In this document: piece by piece, positions 25,530-35,987 of the stretch
Layout: every line of letters begins with the position of its first letter
How positions within the stretch are numbered: position 1 is the first letter of the stretch
DNA from: Actinomycetes bacterium
GTDB taxonomy: Bacteria; Actinomycetota; Acidimicrobiia; Acidimicrobiales; RAAP-2
DNA length: 64,000 nt
NCBI GenBank assembly: GCA_021806045.1
Contig: JAJZDI010000003.1
Location: 1 to 64,000, forward strand
Direction of reading: 5' to 3'
Notes under the pieces: generated by a model
What the model was told of the DNA's origin: nothing
The model's database searches: none
What the model saw: the letters and a program-made list of their open reading frames with translations, nothing else
Translations under genes and position numbers: made by a program

Positions 25530-26656
25530 CGCCCCATCACCTCCGCAAGGGCGCTGAGGAGCAGGGTGACGTTCTCAAGGCGGGCTCCGTGGCCCATGCA
25601 CCCGATCCGCCACACGCGCCCGGCGAGCGGTCCCACCCCGCCACCGATCTCGATCCCGAAACGGTCCAAGAGCGTCCGCCGCACACCGGCCTCGTCCATG
25701 CCCGCTGGCAGGTCGTCGGGGACGACCACGGTCGTCAGCTCCGGGAGCCTGGCACCCTCGGCGGCGAACAGCTCCAGCCCGAGGCCCTCGAGCCCGTCCT
25801 GGAGGGCGGTGCCGCATGCCAGATGGCGTTCGATCGCCCGGTCGAGCCCTTCGTCGAGGATGGCACCGAGCCCGGCGTGCAGGCACGTGACCATGGTCAC
25901 CGGGGCGGTGTGGTGGTAGGTGCGGCCCCCGCCCGTGCCGGCCGCGCCGCCCGTGCCGGCTGTCCCCGCCCCCACGTAGCCCGAGATGAGCCCGAGGTCC
26001 AGGTACCACGAGCTCGGGCGGTCGACCAGGCGCTCCCGGGCCCGGTCCGACACCGTGATCGGCGCCAGCCCCGGTGGCACCCCCAGGCACTTCTGGGTGC
26101 CGGCGTAGGCGACGTCGACGCCCCATCCGTCCACGTCGGTGACGATGCCGCCGAGCGAGGTGACCATGTCGGCGATGACCAGGGTGTCCTCCGGCAGGAG
26201 GGGACGGAGGCCGGCCACGTCGTTGCGGACGCCGGTGGAGGTCTCCGCGTGCACCACGGCCACGATGGTCGGCGCCGGATGGGCGTCCGCCACGACGTCG
26301 GGGTCGATCGGCTGTCCCCACGGGGCGTCGACCCGGTGGACGTCGGCGCCGGCACGGGCCGCCACCTCGCACATCCGCTCGCCGAACAACCCGTTCACGC
26401 CGACCACCACCGGATCACCCGGCCGCACCAGGTTGACGAAGGCCGCCTCCATGCCCGCTGACCCTGTCCCGCTGACCGGGAAGGTGAGGGCGTTGGAGGT
26501 GCGGAAGACGGTGCGGAGCCGTTCCATCGTCTCGTCCAGGCGGGCGAGGAACTCCGGATCGAGGTGCCCGAGGACGGGGTAGACGGCCGCGCTCACCACC
26601 TCGGGGTAGAGGTTGGAGGGACCCGGGCCCATCAGGAGTCGGTCAAACAGGGGCAC
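25526..26656 (-). CDS. Class V aminotransferase, alanine-glyoxylate / serine-pyruvate type
   Basis: A 376-residue PLP enzyme. It has LLMGPGPSNLYPEV, GTGSAGMEAAFVNL, GVNGLFGERM, HAETSTGVRND and DMVTSLGG. The Schiff-base Lys is in GTQKCLGVPPGLAPI. C-terminal RIGCMGHGARLENV is typical of AGXT. It likely moves the amino group between alanine or serine and glyoxylate. GTG 26656 is taken as start; an upstream alternative at 26728 adds 24 residues. A Gly/Thr/Ala insert (GAGTAGTGGAAGTGG) is unusual. Translationally coupled to the acetyltransferase gene. Confidence 0.9.
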   Translation of the reverse strand: MPLFDRLLMGPGPSNLYPEVVSAAVYPVLGHLDPEFLARLDETMERLRTVFRTSNALTFPVSGTGSAGMEAAFVNLVRPGDPVVVGVNGLFGERMCEVAARAGADVHRVDAPWGQPIDPDVVADAHPAPTIVAVVHAETSTGVRNDVAGLRPLLPEDTLVIADMVTSLGGIVTDVDGWGVDVAYAGTQKCLGVPPGLAPITVSDRARERLVDRPSSWYLDLGLISGYVGAGTAGTGGAAGTGGGRTYHHTAPVTMVTCLHAGLGAILDEGLDRAIERHLACGTALQDGLEGLGLELFAAEGARLPELTTVVVPDDLPAGMDEAGVRRTLLDRFGIEIGGGVGPLAGRVWRIGCMGHGARLENVTLLLSALAEVMGR

Positions 26657-26817
26657 CCGCGCATCGTAGGCGTCCGGACCCCAGTGGCGGGCAATCGACG
26701 GATCTCGCCCCCGATCTACCTCGAACACGTGGGGATACGGCCACGATGGGCGCGAGGCGCACGCTGCCGGCCGGTGCGTTCACTCCCGGCTGCCGGGCAC
26801 CCACGTGATTGCCGTGG

Positions 26818-29574
26818 TCATTCGCCGCCGGTGCGCTCCCGCCGCCGGCCGAAGCGCCGTCCACCGGCCTCCCCATGGCCGGCCTCCCCATGGCCGGCCT
26901 CCCCATGGCCGGCCTCCCTGCGGCGGACCGCGCTGCCGGCAGCGGGGCCGCCACCACGCAGGACCTGGATGGCGGCCATCCGCTCCCGGACGAACGCGGC
27001 ACGGGCAGCCGGCCCGTGGTCCTCCAACACCGATGCCCGGGCCCGCTCGCCCGTTGCCAGCGCCTCGTCGGGGTGGTCGACCACCCACCGCATCATGCGG
27101 GCCGCCGCGTCCAGGTCGGGGTCGGCCCACGTGGCGGTGGGTGGGTAGGGGTCGTTCCCCGGGCCCACCTGTACCGGCGTCCACGGGACGAGGTAAGCGG
27201 TGGTGTCGTCCATGAAGTCGAGGTTGCCCGAGTAGGCGGTGGCGATGACCGGCTTGCCCAGTGCCATCGACTCGGCCATGGTGAGCCCGAACCCCTCGCT
27301 CCGGTGGAGCGACACATAGCAGTCGGCCGCGTCCATCAGCCCGATGACGTGGCCCCGGTCCATGTAGCCCTCGAGGAGGAGGACGTCGGGGTCCTCCGCC
27401 GCCAGGCGCAGGCGCTCCAGGCCCACGATCTCGCGCTCGGCGTTGATGACCTTGATCACCAGCAGGGGGGCGGGGCCCGTGCCCTTCCACTCCCCCGGGT
27501 CGCCGAACGCCCTGCGGAAGGCCTCGATCACACCGATCGGGTTCTTGCGCTCGATCACGCTGAGCAGGTCGAAGCAGAACAGGAAGATGTAGCGGTCCTC
27601 GGGAAGACCGAACGACGCCCGGTCGATCCCGTCGGGGACCTCGGGCGCCACCACCGGATGGGGGACGGCGAAGACGGGCACGTCCGCACGCGCGACGATG
27701 GCCCGGCGGGTGAACTCCGAGACCGCCCAGATCTCGCTGAAGGGGGCTGTGGCCGTCGCCCACCGTTCCGGGAACTCCTCCAGCTCCCACGACCACTGGG
27801 CGATGTTGTAGCGACCGTCGAAGAAATCGGGGCCGACCAGCCCCACGAATTCCCCCACCCGGTCGGCGTTGACACACACGAGGTTGACGTCGTAGTCGTA
27901 CTCGTCACGCTGGTCCCCCTGGAACGGGTGCCGCTGCCGGCTGGCCAACCGGGTGATGGCGTACGTCGCCACCGGGACCTCGGCCGCTTCGATCGTCCTC
28001 ACGGCCAGGCGCGCCGCTTCGCCCATGCCCAGCTCCGCCTGGAGGTAGCCGGCCACCGTGATCCCTGGCCGGAGACGGTCACGCGACACCCACGCGCCTC
28101 CGGGCTTCTGCATGGCGCCATCCCCGGGGGCGTCGAGCTCGGGCTCCTCCGGACCGTCGCCAGACCGGAGCGCCGGCTGCGGGGGCCGCCGATCGTCCTC
28201 GGGAACCAGTTCGGGGACCAGCCGGCCGGCGGCCGCTTCGGCGCGCGCCCACGCCAGGAAGGCGGTCCGGTCGGTGCCCTGGGGATCGAAGAACCGCAGG
28301 CGCAGGGCGTGGACGTCCTTGCCGAAGACGGTGGCCAGGTAGACGGACAGGTTCCCCGGGTCGCCCGCCACCCGGGGAGCGGCGCGCAGCCACTCGCACA
28401 GGCCGTCGGCGCCGGCGGCTGTCCACGGGACGGGCGGGTACTCCTCCCGACCGAAGTCGGCCTGGCGGACGGCATCGCGCACCACCAGACGGACGACGTC
28501 GTCGATGCGGACGCCATTGGCCATGGTGGCGAACGCGTACGGCGGGTCAGAACCCCGCACGTACCCGGCGTCGAGGAGCAGGCCGCGGTACTCGTCGCAG
28601 ATCCGCCGCACCACCGGGCGCTCGGACAGGAGGACCCGCGGCCTGTGCCCCTGGTGCTTGGAGAGGATCTGGGGCCGGTCGGGGCTGAACCCGCTGAAGT
28701 GGAAGAAGGTCAGCGGCTCGCCGTCCACCAGGTAGCCGGTACCGTCCCACGACAGGTCACGGCGGTCCAGGTTCCAGTAGGCCACGTTGCAGGAAGGATC
28801 ACGGACGATGGCGGCGTCGTAGATCCCGGGGACGAAGTCGATCCACCGCTGGTCGACGAAGAGCATCGCCTCGACGTCGCTCACGCACTCGCGCACCAGG
28901 CGGAGCTTCCAGTACTCGAGGAACGGTTCGATGGACGCGTCGCCCATGCCCGGGCCGGCAGCCTCCTCGTCGGCGCGGCCGACGGGGACGGCGATGTGGT
29001 CGACCTCGTCGTCCCGCCACGCCGAGTAGGCCGTCCCCGTGGCGATGGCGTCGGCGATGGGACGGGGGGCGTCGGACAGCACGGAGCGGCCCACGCCGAT
29101 GAAGCCCAGGTTGTAGACGCCCGAGGCCAGGATGGACGGCTCGGTGACCATGCGCCCGTCGCGCGTCATGGGCCGGGTCACGTGCGGCGTCAGGACGATC
29201 CCCCGCTCCTCGGCCAGTTCGGCCAGGTGGTCGAGGGGCCGGGCCACCAGGATGTCCGGGTCGATGTAGAGGACCGATGGCGCGCCACGGCGGAGCAGCG
29301 CCTCGAGAAACCACGGCTTGAGGGCCGTGGCCAGCTCGGTCACGTCGTACATCGACGCCATACGGTAGAGGTCGTCGACGTCAGGACCCAGGTCGTCGAT
29401 GTGGAAGACCTCGAACGTCTCGCCACCCGGGCCTCCGACCACGGTGCCGTCGAGATCGTCGATGACGAGCACGCTGAAACGGCCGTCGGGATGGTGGGCG
29501 GCGAACGACCCGGCAACCACCCGTGCGAACGGGAGGTAGTTGCGGGCGATGATCGTGCAGGCGTGCACCGTCAT
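26818..29574 (-). CDS. Two-domain glycosyltransferase (GT-A-like plus GT4)
   Basis: A 918-residue protein with two transferase modules. Residues 1-330 look like a GT-A/GT8-type domain (TIIARNYLPFARVVAGSF; DxD-like VLYIDPDILVARPL; FFHFSGF). Residues about 500-900 form a GT-B domain of family 4 (GVTVAGYLQAELGMGEAAR; E-x7-E as EGFGLTMAESMALGKPVIAT). The C terminus ends in a GHGEA repeat followed by basic residues. No signal peptide or clear membrane segment. A processive or bifunctional polysaccharide enzyme is likely. It follows ppx by 30 bp on the same strand. Sugar donors unknown. Confidence 0.82.
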   Translation of the reverse strand: MTVHACTIIARNYLPFARVVAGSFAAHHPDGRFSVLVIDDLDGTVVGGPGGETFEVFHIDDLGPDVDDLYRMASMYDVTELATALKPWFLEALLRRGAPSVLYIDPDILVARPLDHLAELAEERGIVLTPHVTRPMTRDGRMVTEPSILASGVYNLGFIGVGRSVLSDAPRPIADAIATGTAYSAWRDDEVDHIAVPVGRADEEAAGPGMGDASIEPFLEYWKLRLVRECVSDVEAMLFVDQRWIDFVPGIYDAAIVRDPSCNVAYWNLDRRDLSWDGTGYLVDGEPLTFFHFSGFSPDRPQILSKHQGHRPRVLLSERPVVRRICDEYRGLLLDAGYVRGSDPPYAFATMANGVRIDDVVRLVVRDAVRQADFGREEYPPVPWTAAGADGLCEWLRAAPRVAGDPGNLSVYLATVFGKDVHALRLRFFDPQGTDRTAFLAWARAEAAAGRLVPELVPEDDRRPPQPALRSGDGPEEPELDAPGDGAMQKPGGAWVSRDRLRPGITVAGYLQAELGMGEAARLAVRTIEAAEVPVATYAITRLASRQRHPFQGDQRDEYDYDVNLVCVNADRVGEFVGLVGPDFFDGRYNIAQWSWELEEFPERWATATAPFSEIWAVSEFTRRAIVARADVPVFAVPHPVVAPEVPDGIDRASFGLPEDRYIFLFCFDLLSVIERKNPIGVIEAFRRAFGDPGEWKGTGPAPLLVIKVINAEREIVGLERLRLAAEDPDVLLLEGYMDRGHVIGLMDAADCYVSLHRSEGFGLTMAESMALGKPVIATAYSGNLDFMDDTTAYLVPWTPVQVGPGNDPYPPTATWADPDLDAAARMMRWVVDHPDEALATGERARASVLEDHGPAARAAFVRERMAAIQVLRGGGPAAGSAVRRREAGHGEAGHGEAGHGEAGGRRFGRRRERTGGE
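26862..26921. repeat. 15-bp tandem repeat in the glycosyltransferase C terminus
   Basis: CCTCCCCATGGCCGG occurs about four times, encoding the GHGEA units on the minus strand. Unit length keeps the reading frame. Confidence 0.9.
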
Positions 29575-29604
29575 GGTCGGACCACCGTCATGGGCGAACC
29601 ACCG

Positions 29605-30537
29605 TCACGCCCGCAGGGATCCGACGAGCCCGTCGAGGATGTCGGCCTCGGAGACGAGGCACTCGTCGAAGCCGAACCGTCCCATCACCGAGGCGAGAAT
29701 GAGGGCACCTCCGACGATCACGTCCTGGCGGCCGGCGACCATCCCCGGGCGGGTCAGCCGGGCGGCGGCCGGCTCGGCGGCGAGCGTCCGGTACCAGTCG
29801 AACACCGACGACGCCGTCAGGGTGGCGTGGTGGATGCGGTCCCGGTCGTACTCGGCCAGGCCGGCGTCGAGCGACGCCAGGGTGGACACCGTACCGGCCA
29901 GCCCGACCAGCCGGTGGGCGCTCAGGAACTGCGGCTCGTCTTCGATCACCGCATCGAGCTGGGCAGCCACCTCCGCCTCGGCCGCGCTCAGCTGCGCCGG
30001 GGTCGGCGGGTCGTCGGTCAGGAACCGCTCGGTCAAGCGGACGCAACCGAGCTGCATCGAGGCGACGCTCAGGCCGGGGTCGGCGGCGTCCCGTCCCACG
30101 ACCAGCTCCGTCGAACCCCCGCCGATGTCCAGCACCAGGTACGGTCCCGGTTCCGACAGCTCGCTCAGCGCACCGGCCAGCGACAGGCGCCCCTCGTCCG
30201 CTCCTGCCAGCAGTTCGGCCTCGACCCCGGTCGTCAGCCTGGCCTCGGCCAGGAACTCGTCGCCGTTGCCGGCGTCGCGCACGGCCGAGGTGGCCACCAG
30301 CCGGGCACGCCCGACGCCGGCCTGGTCCATCAGCTCACGGAACTCGCGCAGGACGGCGACGGTGCGGGCGATGGCATCGGGCGACAGGACGCCGGTCGCG
30401 TCGACCCCCTCACCCAGGCGGGTGATCCGCATGAGGCGGATGAGGGGCCTGCCCGCCTCGTCGACGACCAGCAGCCGGGTGGAATTCGTCCCGCAGTCGA
30501 TGGCCGCCAGGGCGTCGGCTGTCACACCGGCTGTCAT
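29605..30537 (-). CDS. ppx: Exopolyphosphatase / guanosine pentaphosphatase (Ppx/GppA)
   Basis: A 310-residue ASKHA-fold phosphatase. The phosphate-1 loop is AIDCGTNSTRLLVV, the catalytic-Glu region SAVRDAGNGDEFL, and the phosphate-2 loop LDIGGGSTELVVG. Length fits the short actinobacterial Ppx form without the HD domain. ATG 30537 has GGGAG 7-8 bases upstream. It follows the DUF501 gene as in other actinobacteria, where eno, ftsB-like, DUF501 and ppx are neighbours. Degrades polyphosphate and/or pppGpp. Confidence 0.92.
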   Translation of the reverse strand: MTAGVTADALAAIDCGTNSTRLLVVDEAGRPLIRLMRITRLGEGVDATGVLSPDAIARTVAVLREFRELMDQAGVGRARLVATSAVRDAGNGDEFLAEARLTTGVEAELLAGADEGRLSLAGALSELSEPGPYLVLDIGGGSTELVVGRDAADPGLSVASMQLGCVRLTERFLTDDPPTPAQLSAAEAEVAAQLDAVIEDEPQFLSAHRLVGLAGTVSTLASLDAGLAEYDRDRIHHATLTASSVFDWYRTLAAEPAAARLTRPGMVAGRQDVIVGGALILASVMGRFGFDECLVSEADILDGLVGSLRA

Positions 30538-30589
30538 AGCACACTCCCACCGGGGCCCATTCCGGGCCCGGACCACGTTCCGGCCGGTG

Positions 30590-31051
30590 TCACCGCTCCG
30601 CCAACCCGATCCGGCGGGCCGTCCACGCCCCCACCGGATCGGGGCCGCCGACCAGCCACCACGCCAGGTGGGCATGCAGGCACTTGACGCCCGTCCGGGT
30701 GCCGCCGACCCCGCCCGAGGGTCGCGGGCCCTCGTGGTCGGGCGGCACCAGCGCGTCGCGCTCCGCCGCGTACTGCCGGTGGGCGGCGGCCACCGCCTCG
30801 GGGTCGATCTCCGCCTCCGCCTGCTGGACGCCACCGGCGGACTCCAGCCTGCTGACCGCGGTGACCAGGGTGGGGTCCACCAACCAGTACCGGGTGGGCA
30901 TGGGCGTGCCGTCGTCGAGGAAGGGGTCGTTGGCGATCACGGCCGGGGTGCCGCCCTCACCCCGCACCACCACATCGAAGGCGCCCGCCGGCTCCCGTCC
31001 GAGCAGCCGGGCGACCTCGGCCCGGTCAGCCTCCGGCGCCCGCCGGATCAA
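30590..31051 (-). CDS. DUF501 family protein
   Basis: A 153-residue conserved actinobacterial protein: LLGREPAGAFDVVVRGEGGTPAVIANDPFLDDGTPMPT at the start, GVGGTRTGVKCLHAHLAWWLVGG at the end (written here in parts of the whole). The conserved Cys-x-His-x-His in KCLHAHLA could bind metal. No function is established. ATG overlaps the FtsB-like stop (ATGA), so translation is coupled. Usually found between the septum protein and ppx, as here. Confidence 0.88.
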   Translation of the reverse strand: MIRRAPEADRAEVARLLGREPAGAFDVVVRGEGGTPAVIANDPFLDDGTPMPTRYWLVDPTLVTAVSRLESAGGVQQAEAEIDPEAVAAAHRQYAAERDALVPPDHEGPRPSGGVGGTRTGVKCLHAHLAWWLVGGPDPVGAWTARRIGLAER

Positions 31052-31803
31052 CGCCAGAACTCGAGCGTGTCGGCCACCCGCCGCCAGAAGCTCGGAGGGC
31101 GGCTCGACGATGTGGTCCCAGGTGCCCCCGGAGCCGAGCTGCCGGCCGTCCCGCCCGCCGAGCCTGTCGCGCCCGGAGCGGAACCGGACAGGCCGGGATC
31201 GGGCTGCATGCCCGGTGCGGCCGACGGGGCCACCGGCGGGCTGGCGCCGGGATCGCCCGCCGTCCCCGACGCGGGGGTGCCGTCCGGCTTGGACCCGGCC
31301 AGCGGGAGGACGTCATAGAGGTGCTGGCCGGGCCGCACCATCTGGTACTCCTTGCGCGCCAGGCGGGCCAGCTCGGTGTTCGACGCCAATTGCGTCTGCT
31401 CCAGCGTCAGCTGCCGGTTCTCCTGGCGAACCTGGCTCAGCGACGACGACGCAGCGGACAGGGCGTGGTGATCGGCCAGGAAGGAGCGGACGGGGAGCCC
31501 GACGGCGAGGATCCCGGCCGACACCACGGCCGCCCCGAGGACGAGGAAGCGGTCACGACGGACGCGCTGGCTGGCCGACGAGTGACGAGGCGCCCTGCCC
31601 GCCTGACGCGTTGCCGGCCGGCTGCCTGCCCCGACCGGGCGCTTCCGGGTCGACCTCGCCGCCGGGGAGGCCGCCTTGCGGCCGGGCGTGGCGGCCGCCT
31701 TCGAGCGCGCCGGCCGGCGCGAGCGCGCACGGGTGCCTGCGGATGCTGCCGCGGCGGGACGCTGCCGTGCGGCTCCACCGGACGGCCGGCGGCCCTTCGA
31801 CAT
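31048..31803 (-). CDS. FtsB/DivIC-family septum formation initiator
   Basis: A 251-residue bitopic membrane protein. A long basic Ala/Arg/Ser/Lys cytoplasmic tail (about 1-83) precedes one transmembrane helix (about 86-106, FLVLGAAVVSAGILAVGLP). A leucine/glutamine coiled coil (about 115-140; QVRQENRQLTLEQTQL) and the family motif LARKEYQMVRPGQHLY follow. A Pro/Gly/Ala tail of about 90 residues is outside the domain. It should join the FtsL/FtsQ-type divisome complex. It lies 29 bp after eno and overlaps DUF501. Confidence 0.85.
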   Translation of the reverse strand: MSKGRRPSGGAARQRPAAAASAGTRARSRRPARSKAAATPGRKAASPAARSTRKRPVGAGSRPATRQAGRAPRHSSASQRVRRDRFLVLGAAVVSAGILAVGLPVRSFLADHHALSAASSSLSQVRQENRQLTLEQTQLASNTELARLARKEYQMVRPGQHLYDVLPLAGSKPDGTPASGTAGDPGASPPVAPSAAPGMQPDPGLSGSAPGATGSAGGTAGSSAPGAPGTTSSSRPPSFWRRVADTLEFWR

Positions 31804-31832
31804 CGGCCGCACGTGGACCCGTCCGGCCACGG

Positions 31833-33194
<1,362 letters not shown>

Positions 33195-33267
33195 CTAGCA
33201 TCGGCACTCCCCCCCACCTGGGCATCCTCCCCGTCCGAACCCCGCGGCACCGGGGTGTCCGGATGGG

Positions 33268-34800
33268 TCAGGCGCCCGACTCGGCGGCCATGATGGCGGC
33301 CCGGAAAGCAACCGCCTTCGTCCGGAGCGCCTGCTCCGGATCGATCCCGAGGCCCCTCGCCAGTTCGACGGCGTCGAAGAGCAGATCGGCAACCACCGCG
33401 GCCGCCGCATCGCTCCCGGGTGGGGGGCTGCCCGGCGGGGGACTCCCGGGTGATCGGACCGGCATCTCGTCGCCGGCCAGCCCGGGCGTACCGGCCAGTT
33501 CGTGCACGTCGAGCCCGATGGCGGCGGCCTTCCGCTGCAGCTTCGCCACCGTGGCCAGTGCCGGAAGTGCGGCGGGGATCCCGTCGGTGACCGACGCCCG
33601 TCCCTTCTCCTCGAGCTTGGCCACCTCCCAGTTGGCCATGACGTCCGACGAGGTGGCCGCCACCACGTCCCCGAAGACGTGGGGATGGCGGGCGACCAAC
33701 TTCTCGCGCACCCCGCGGGCCACGTCCGCCAGGGTGAAGCGACCGGCCTCGGCGGCCAGCGTGGCGTGGAAGTACACCTGGAACAGGACATCGCCCAGCT
33801 CCTCCTCCAGGTGGGCGACGGCGTCGTCGCCGGCTGCGTCGAGCTCCCAGACCTGGGCACCTGTGTCCGGCGCCGCCCCCGGACCGGCGCCGCCGGCGTC
33901 GACCGCAGCCACGGCGTCGATCGCCTCCAGCAGCTCGTAGGACTCCTCCAGGAGGTGGCGGGCGAGCGAGGCATGGGTCTGCTCACGGTCCCACGGGCAC
34001 TCGGCGCGCAGCGTCCGGACGAGCTCGTCGAGGCGGGCCAGCTCGGCCCCGACGGGTGGCGCCATGGCGGGGATCCACACCGATGTCAGGTGATCGGGCT
34101 CGACCGTGCGGTCCATCTCCTCCCACGGAACCTCAGCGACCACCTCGTCGTCCAGGCCCAGGTGGTGGAGGATCGTCACCGTCGCTCCCGGTTCCGGTTC
34201 GCCCAGGACCTTCATGGCGGAGAGGACGGGGCGCGACCAGCACTGGCCCACGAGCAGCGGACCCCGCTCGCCAGCCGCCTCGGTGGCGAACCGCTCGCCG
34301 TCGACCAGCCGGACACCGGCGTCGAGGGGGTCGACCCCGAGGCGGGCGAAGGCCAGGTCGGCGAACGAGAGGGCGGGGTGGACGGTCACGCCGATCTCGC
34401 CGGCCCGCACCGCCGGGTGGTCGAGGAGGAGGGTCACCGTCCGCTCGGCCACCGTCGGCGCCCCCGGAACGGCGTAGACGACCTCGGTGCGCGGCGCCGA
34501 ACGGGCCAGCGCGATCAGGTCGGCGACGATCGAGGCGTAGACCTCGTCGAACGTCGCCGCTGATTCGTAGGTGGCGTCGCAGGTGGGAACGTCCGGGAAC
34601 GCCGACGCCGCCGGGTGACGACCGGTCCGGAAGCGCACGAAGCGCGCCACCGGCCCGCGCTCAGCCAGCGCGCCCTCGATGGCGGCCCGGGCCCCGGCGG
34701 TGATGAGGTCGGACCCGGCCGGCCCGAGGCCCACGACGTCGATCCGCCGATCGGGTCCGGGGCTGGCCGGCGGCACCGGGGTGACCTCTGGGGCCGCCAC
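33268..34800 (-). CDS. mazG: MazG nucleoside triphosphate pyrophosphohydrolase with methylase-like domain
   Basis: A 510-residue two-domain protein. Residues about 20-240 form a tetrapyrrole-methylase-like domain (IDVVGLGPAGSDLITAG; EVVYAVPGAPTVAERTV). Residues about 285-end form MazG with ECPWDREQTHASLARHLLEESYELLEAI and a second acidic EEELGDVLFQVYFHA, the Mg-binding ExxE motifs, and ARHPHVFGD. It cleaves NTPs, including damaged ones. GTG 34800 lies four bases after the foldase stop, with GAGGG inside the foldase tail. Same neighbour order as in mycobacteria (mfd, mazG, eno). Confidence 0.92.
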   Translation of the reverse strand: MAAPEVTPVPPASPGPDRRIDVVGLGPAGSDLITAGARAAIEGALAERGPVARFVRFRTGRHPAASAFPDVPTCDATYESAATFDEVYASIVADLIALARSAPRTEVVYAVPGAPTVAERTVTLLLDHPAVRAGEIGVTVHPALSFADLAFARLGVDPLDAGVRLVDGERFATEAAGERGPLLVGQCWSRPVLSAMKVLGEPEPGATVTILHHLGLDDEVVAEVPWEEMDRTVEPDHLTSVWIPAMAPPVGAELARLDELVRTLRAECPWDREQTHASLARHLLEESYELLEAIDAVAAVDAGGAGPGAAPDTGAQVWELDAAGDDAVAHLEEELGDVLFQVYFHATLAAEAGRFTLADVARGVREKLVARHPHVFGDVVAATSSDVMANWEVAKLEEKGRASVTDGIPAALPALATVAKLQRKAAAIGLDVHELAGTPGLAGDEMPVRSPGSPPPGSPPPGSDAAAAVVADLLFDAVELARGLGIDPEQALRTKAVAFRAAIMAAESGA

Positions 34801-34804
34801 GCCC

Positions 34805-35977
34805 TCAGCCGGCGCCGAGCGGTCCGATGGCTGGCGCCGTGGCGCCGGTGGGTGACGGCTGGGTGCCGCCCACGGCACCCAGCAGGGTCGACGGCGGCGG
34901 GGTCCGCGGCGCGACGATCTGGGAGACGTTCCACGTGCCGAACCGGGGGTCGACGCTGATCGCCGACCGGCCGGCGAACGCCAGGACCTCGGCCGCCACC
35001 CGGCTCTGGTTCGTCGAGGAGCTGAGCAGGTCGTTGCGGATCTGGGACTCGACCTGGGCCAGCGGCTGCGGCTGCTCGGAGGTGACCTCGTAGACGAGGT
35101 AGGCGCTCGCACCCGTCGAGGACGAGACCGGTCCGAAGGGACCGAGCGGCTGACCGACGGTCACGCTGGTGAGCTGCAGTTGCTGGGAGATGTAGGCGAC
35201 CGTCTGGTTGCAGCCGATCTGACCCTTGGCCGCCTGCTCCTGGGGGTCGATGGAGTCGGAGGCGACCACCGAAGCGAACGATGCGCCCGCCTTGAGCTTG
35301 GCGATGGCCGCGCTGGCAGCGGCCTGGGTGCCGACGGTGAGCTGGCTGACGCACGCGTTGGTGAACTGGTCCTTGTTCGCCGCGTAGTAGGAGGCGATGG
35401 CCTGTTGCGACAGGTCGGCCCCTTCGGCCAGCAGCAGGTTCTGCGCCTCGTTGTAGCGGACCAGCTCGGCGCTGAACGCGGCAGGCAGTGCGTCGAGCAC
35501 CTGCGCGCCGGTGAGCGGCTGCGGGTTCTTCCCCGTGCTGATGCACGCCGAGGCCGTGGGGATCGCCTGCCCCGGCTGGACGAGGTTCCCGATCTGGGTC
35601 GTGAGGCTCGCCGCCAGGCTCTGGCGGGCCTGGGCCTGGGCCGCCGCCGTGATCCGGAGGTGACGCACCGCCGCCAGCTGCGGGTAGAGGCGATCGATCA
35701 CCATCTGGTCGACGACCTCATCGGCGAAGGTGGTGTCGTAGGTGCCGGAGCCGCCGGCGCCGACCACGTTCGGGACCTGGCCCTGGGCACCGACGGTGAG
35801 GAAGCAGACCCCCGCCTGGGTGGCCGTCAGCGAGTGGAGCACCGAATTCACCATCGACATGGGGACGGTCTCGCCGTTCACCCGTGCCGCCGGGGGGCTG
35901 ACGGTGCAGGCGGTCAGGGACGAGCCGACGACGAGGGCGCCGCAGAGCGCGGCGGCAGTACGGAGGAGTCGCTTCAC
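34805..35977 (-). CDS. SurA/PpiC-type foldase lipoprotein
   Basis: A 390-residue exported protein. The signal peptide ends in the lipobox LTAC with lipid Cys24. A SurA-N-like helical part with NGETVPMSMVNSVL covers about 35-190. A PpiC-like region (about 195-310; QLTVGTQAAASAAIAKLKAGASF and GPFGPV) follows, then a C-terminal helix. Several extra Cys suggest disulfides outside the membrane. The parvulin catalytic residues are not obvious, so it may be a chaperone rather than an isomerase. It sits between mfd (10 bp) and mazG (4 bp), where mycobacteria have other lipoproteins nearby. Confidence 0.75.
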   Translation of the reverse strand: MKRLLRTAAALCGALVVGSSLTACTVSPPAARVNGETVPMSMVNSVLHSLTATQAGVCFLTVGAQGQVPNVVGAGGSGTYDTTFADEVVDQMVIDRLYPQLAAVRHLRITAAAQAQARQSLAASLTTQIGNLVQPGQAIPTASACISTGKNPQPLTGAQVLDALPAAFSAELVRYNEAQNLLLAEGADLSQQAIASYYAANKDQFTNACVSQLTVGTQAAASAAIAKLKAGASFASVVASDSIDPQEQAAKGQIGCNQTVAYISQQLQLTSVTVGQPLGPFGPVSSSTGASAYLVYEVTSEQPQPLAQVESQIRNDLLSSSTNQSRVAAEVLAFAGRSAISVDPRFGTWNVSQIVAPRTPPPSTLLGAVGGTQPSPTGATAPAIGPLGAG

Positions 35978-35987
35978 AGCGGGGATG

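Noticed and set aside
26809-30687. 1292-codon open frame on the plus strand
   Set aside because: It is antisense to the glycosyltransferase and ppx genes, whose motifs are intact; long antisense frames are expected at this GC content.
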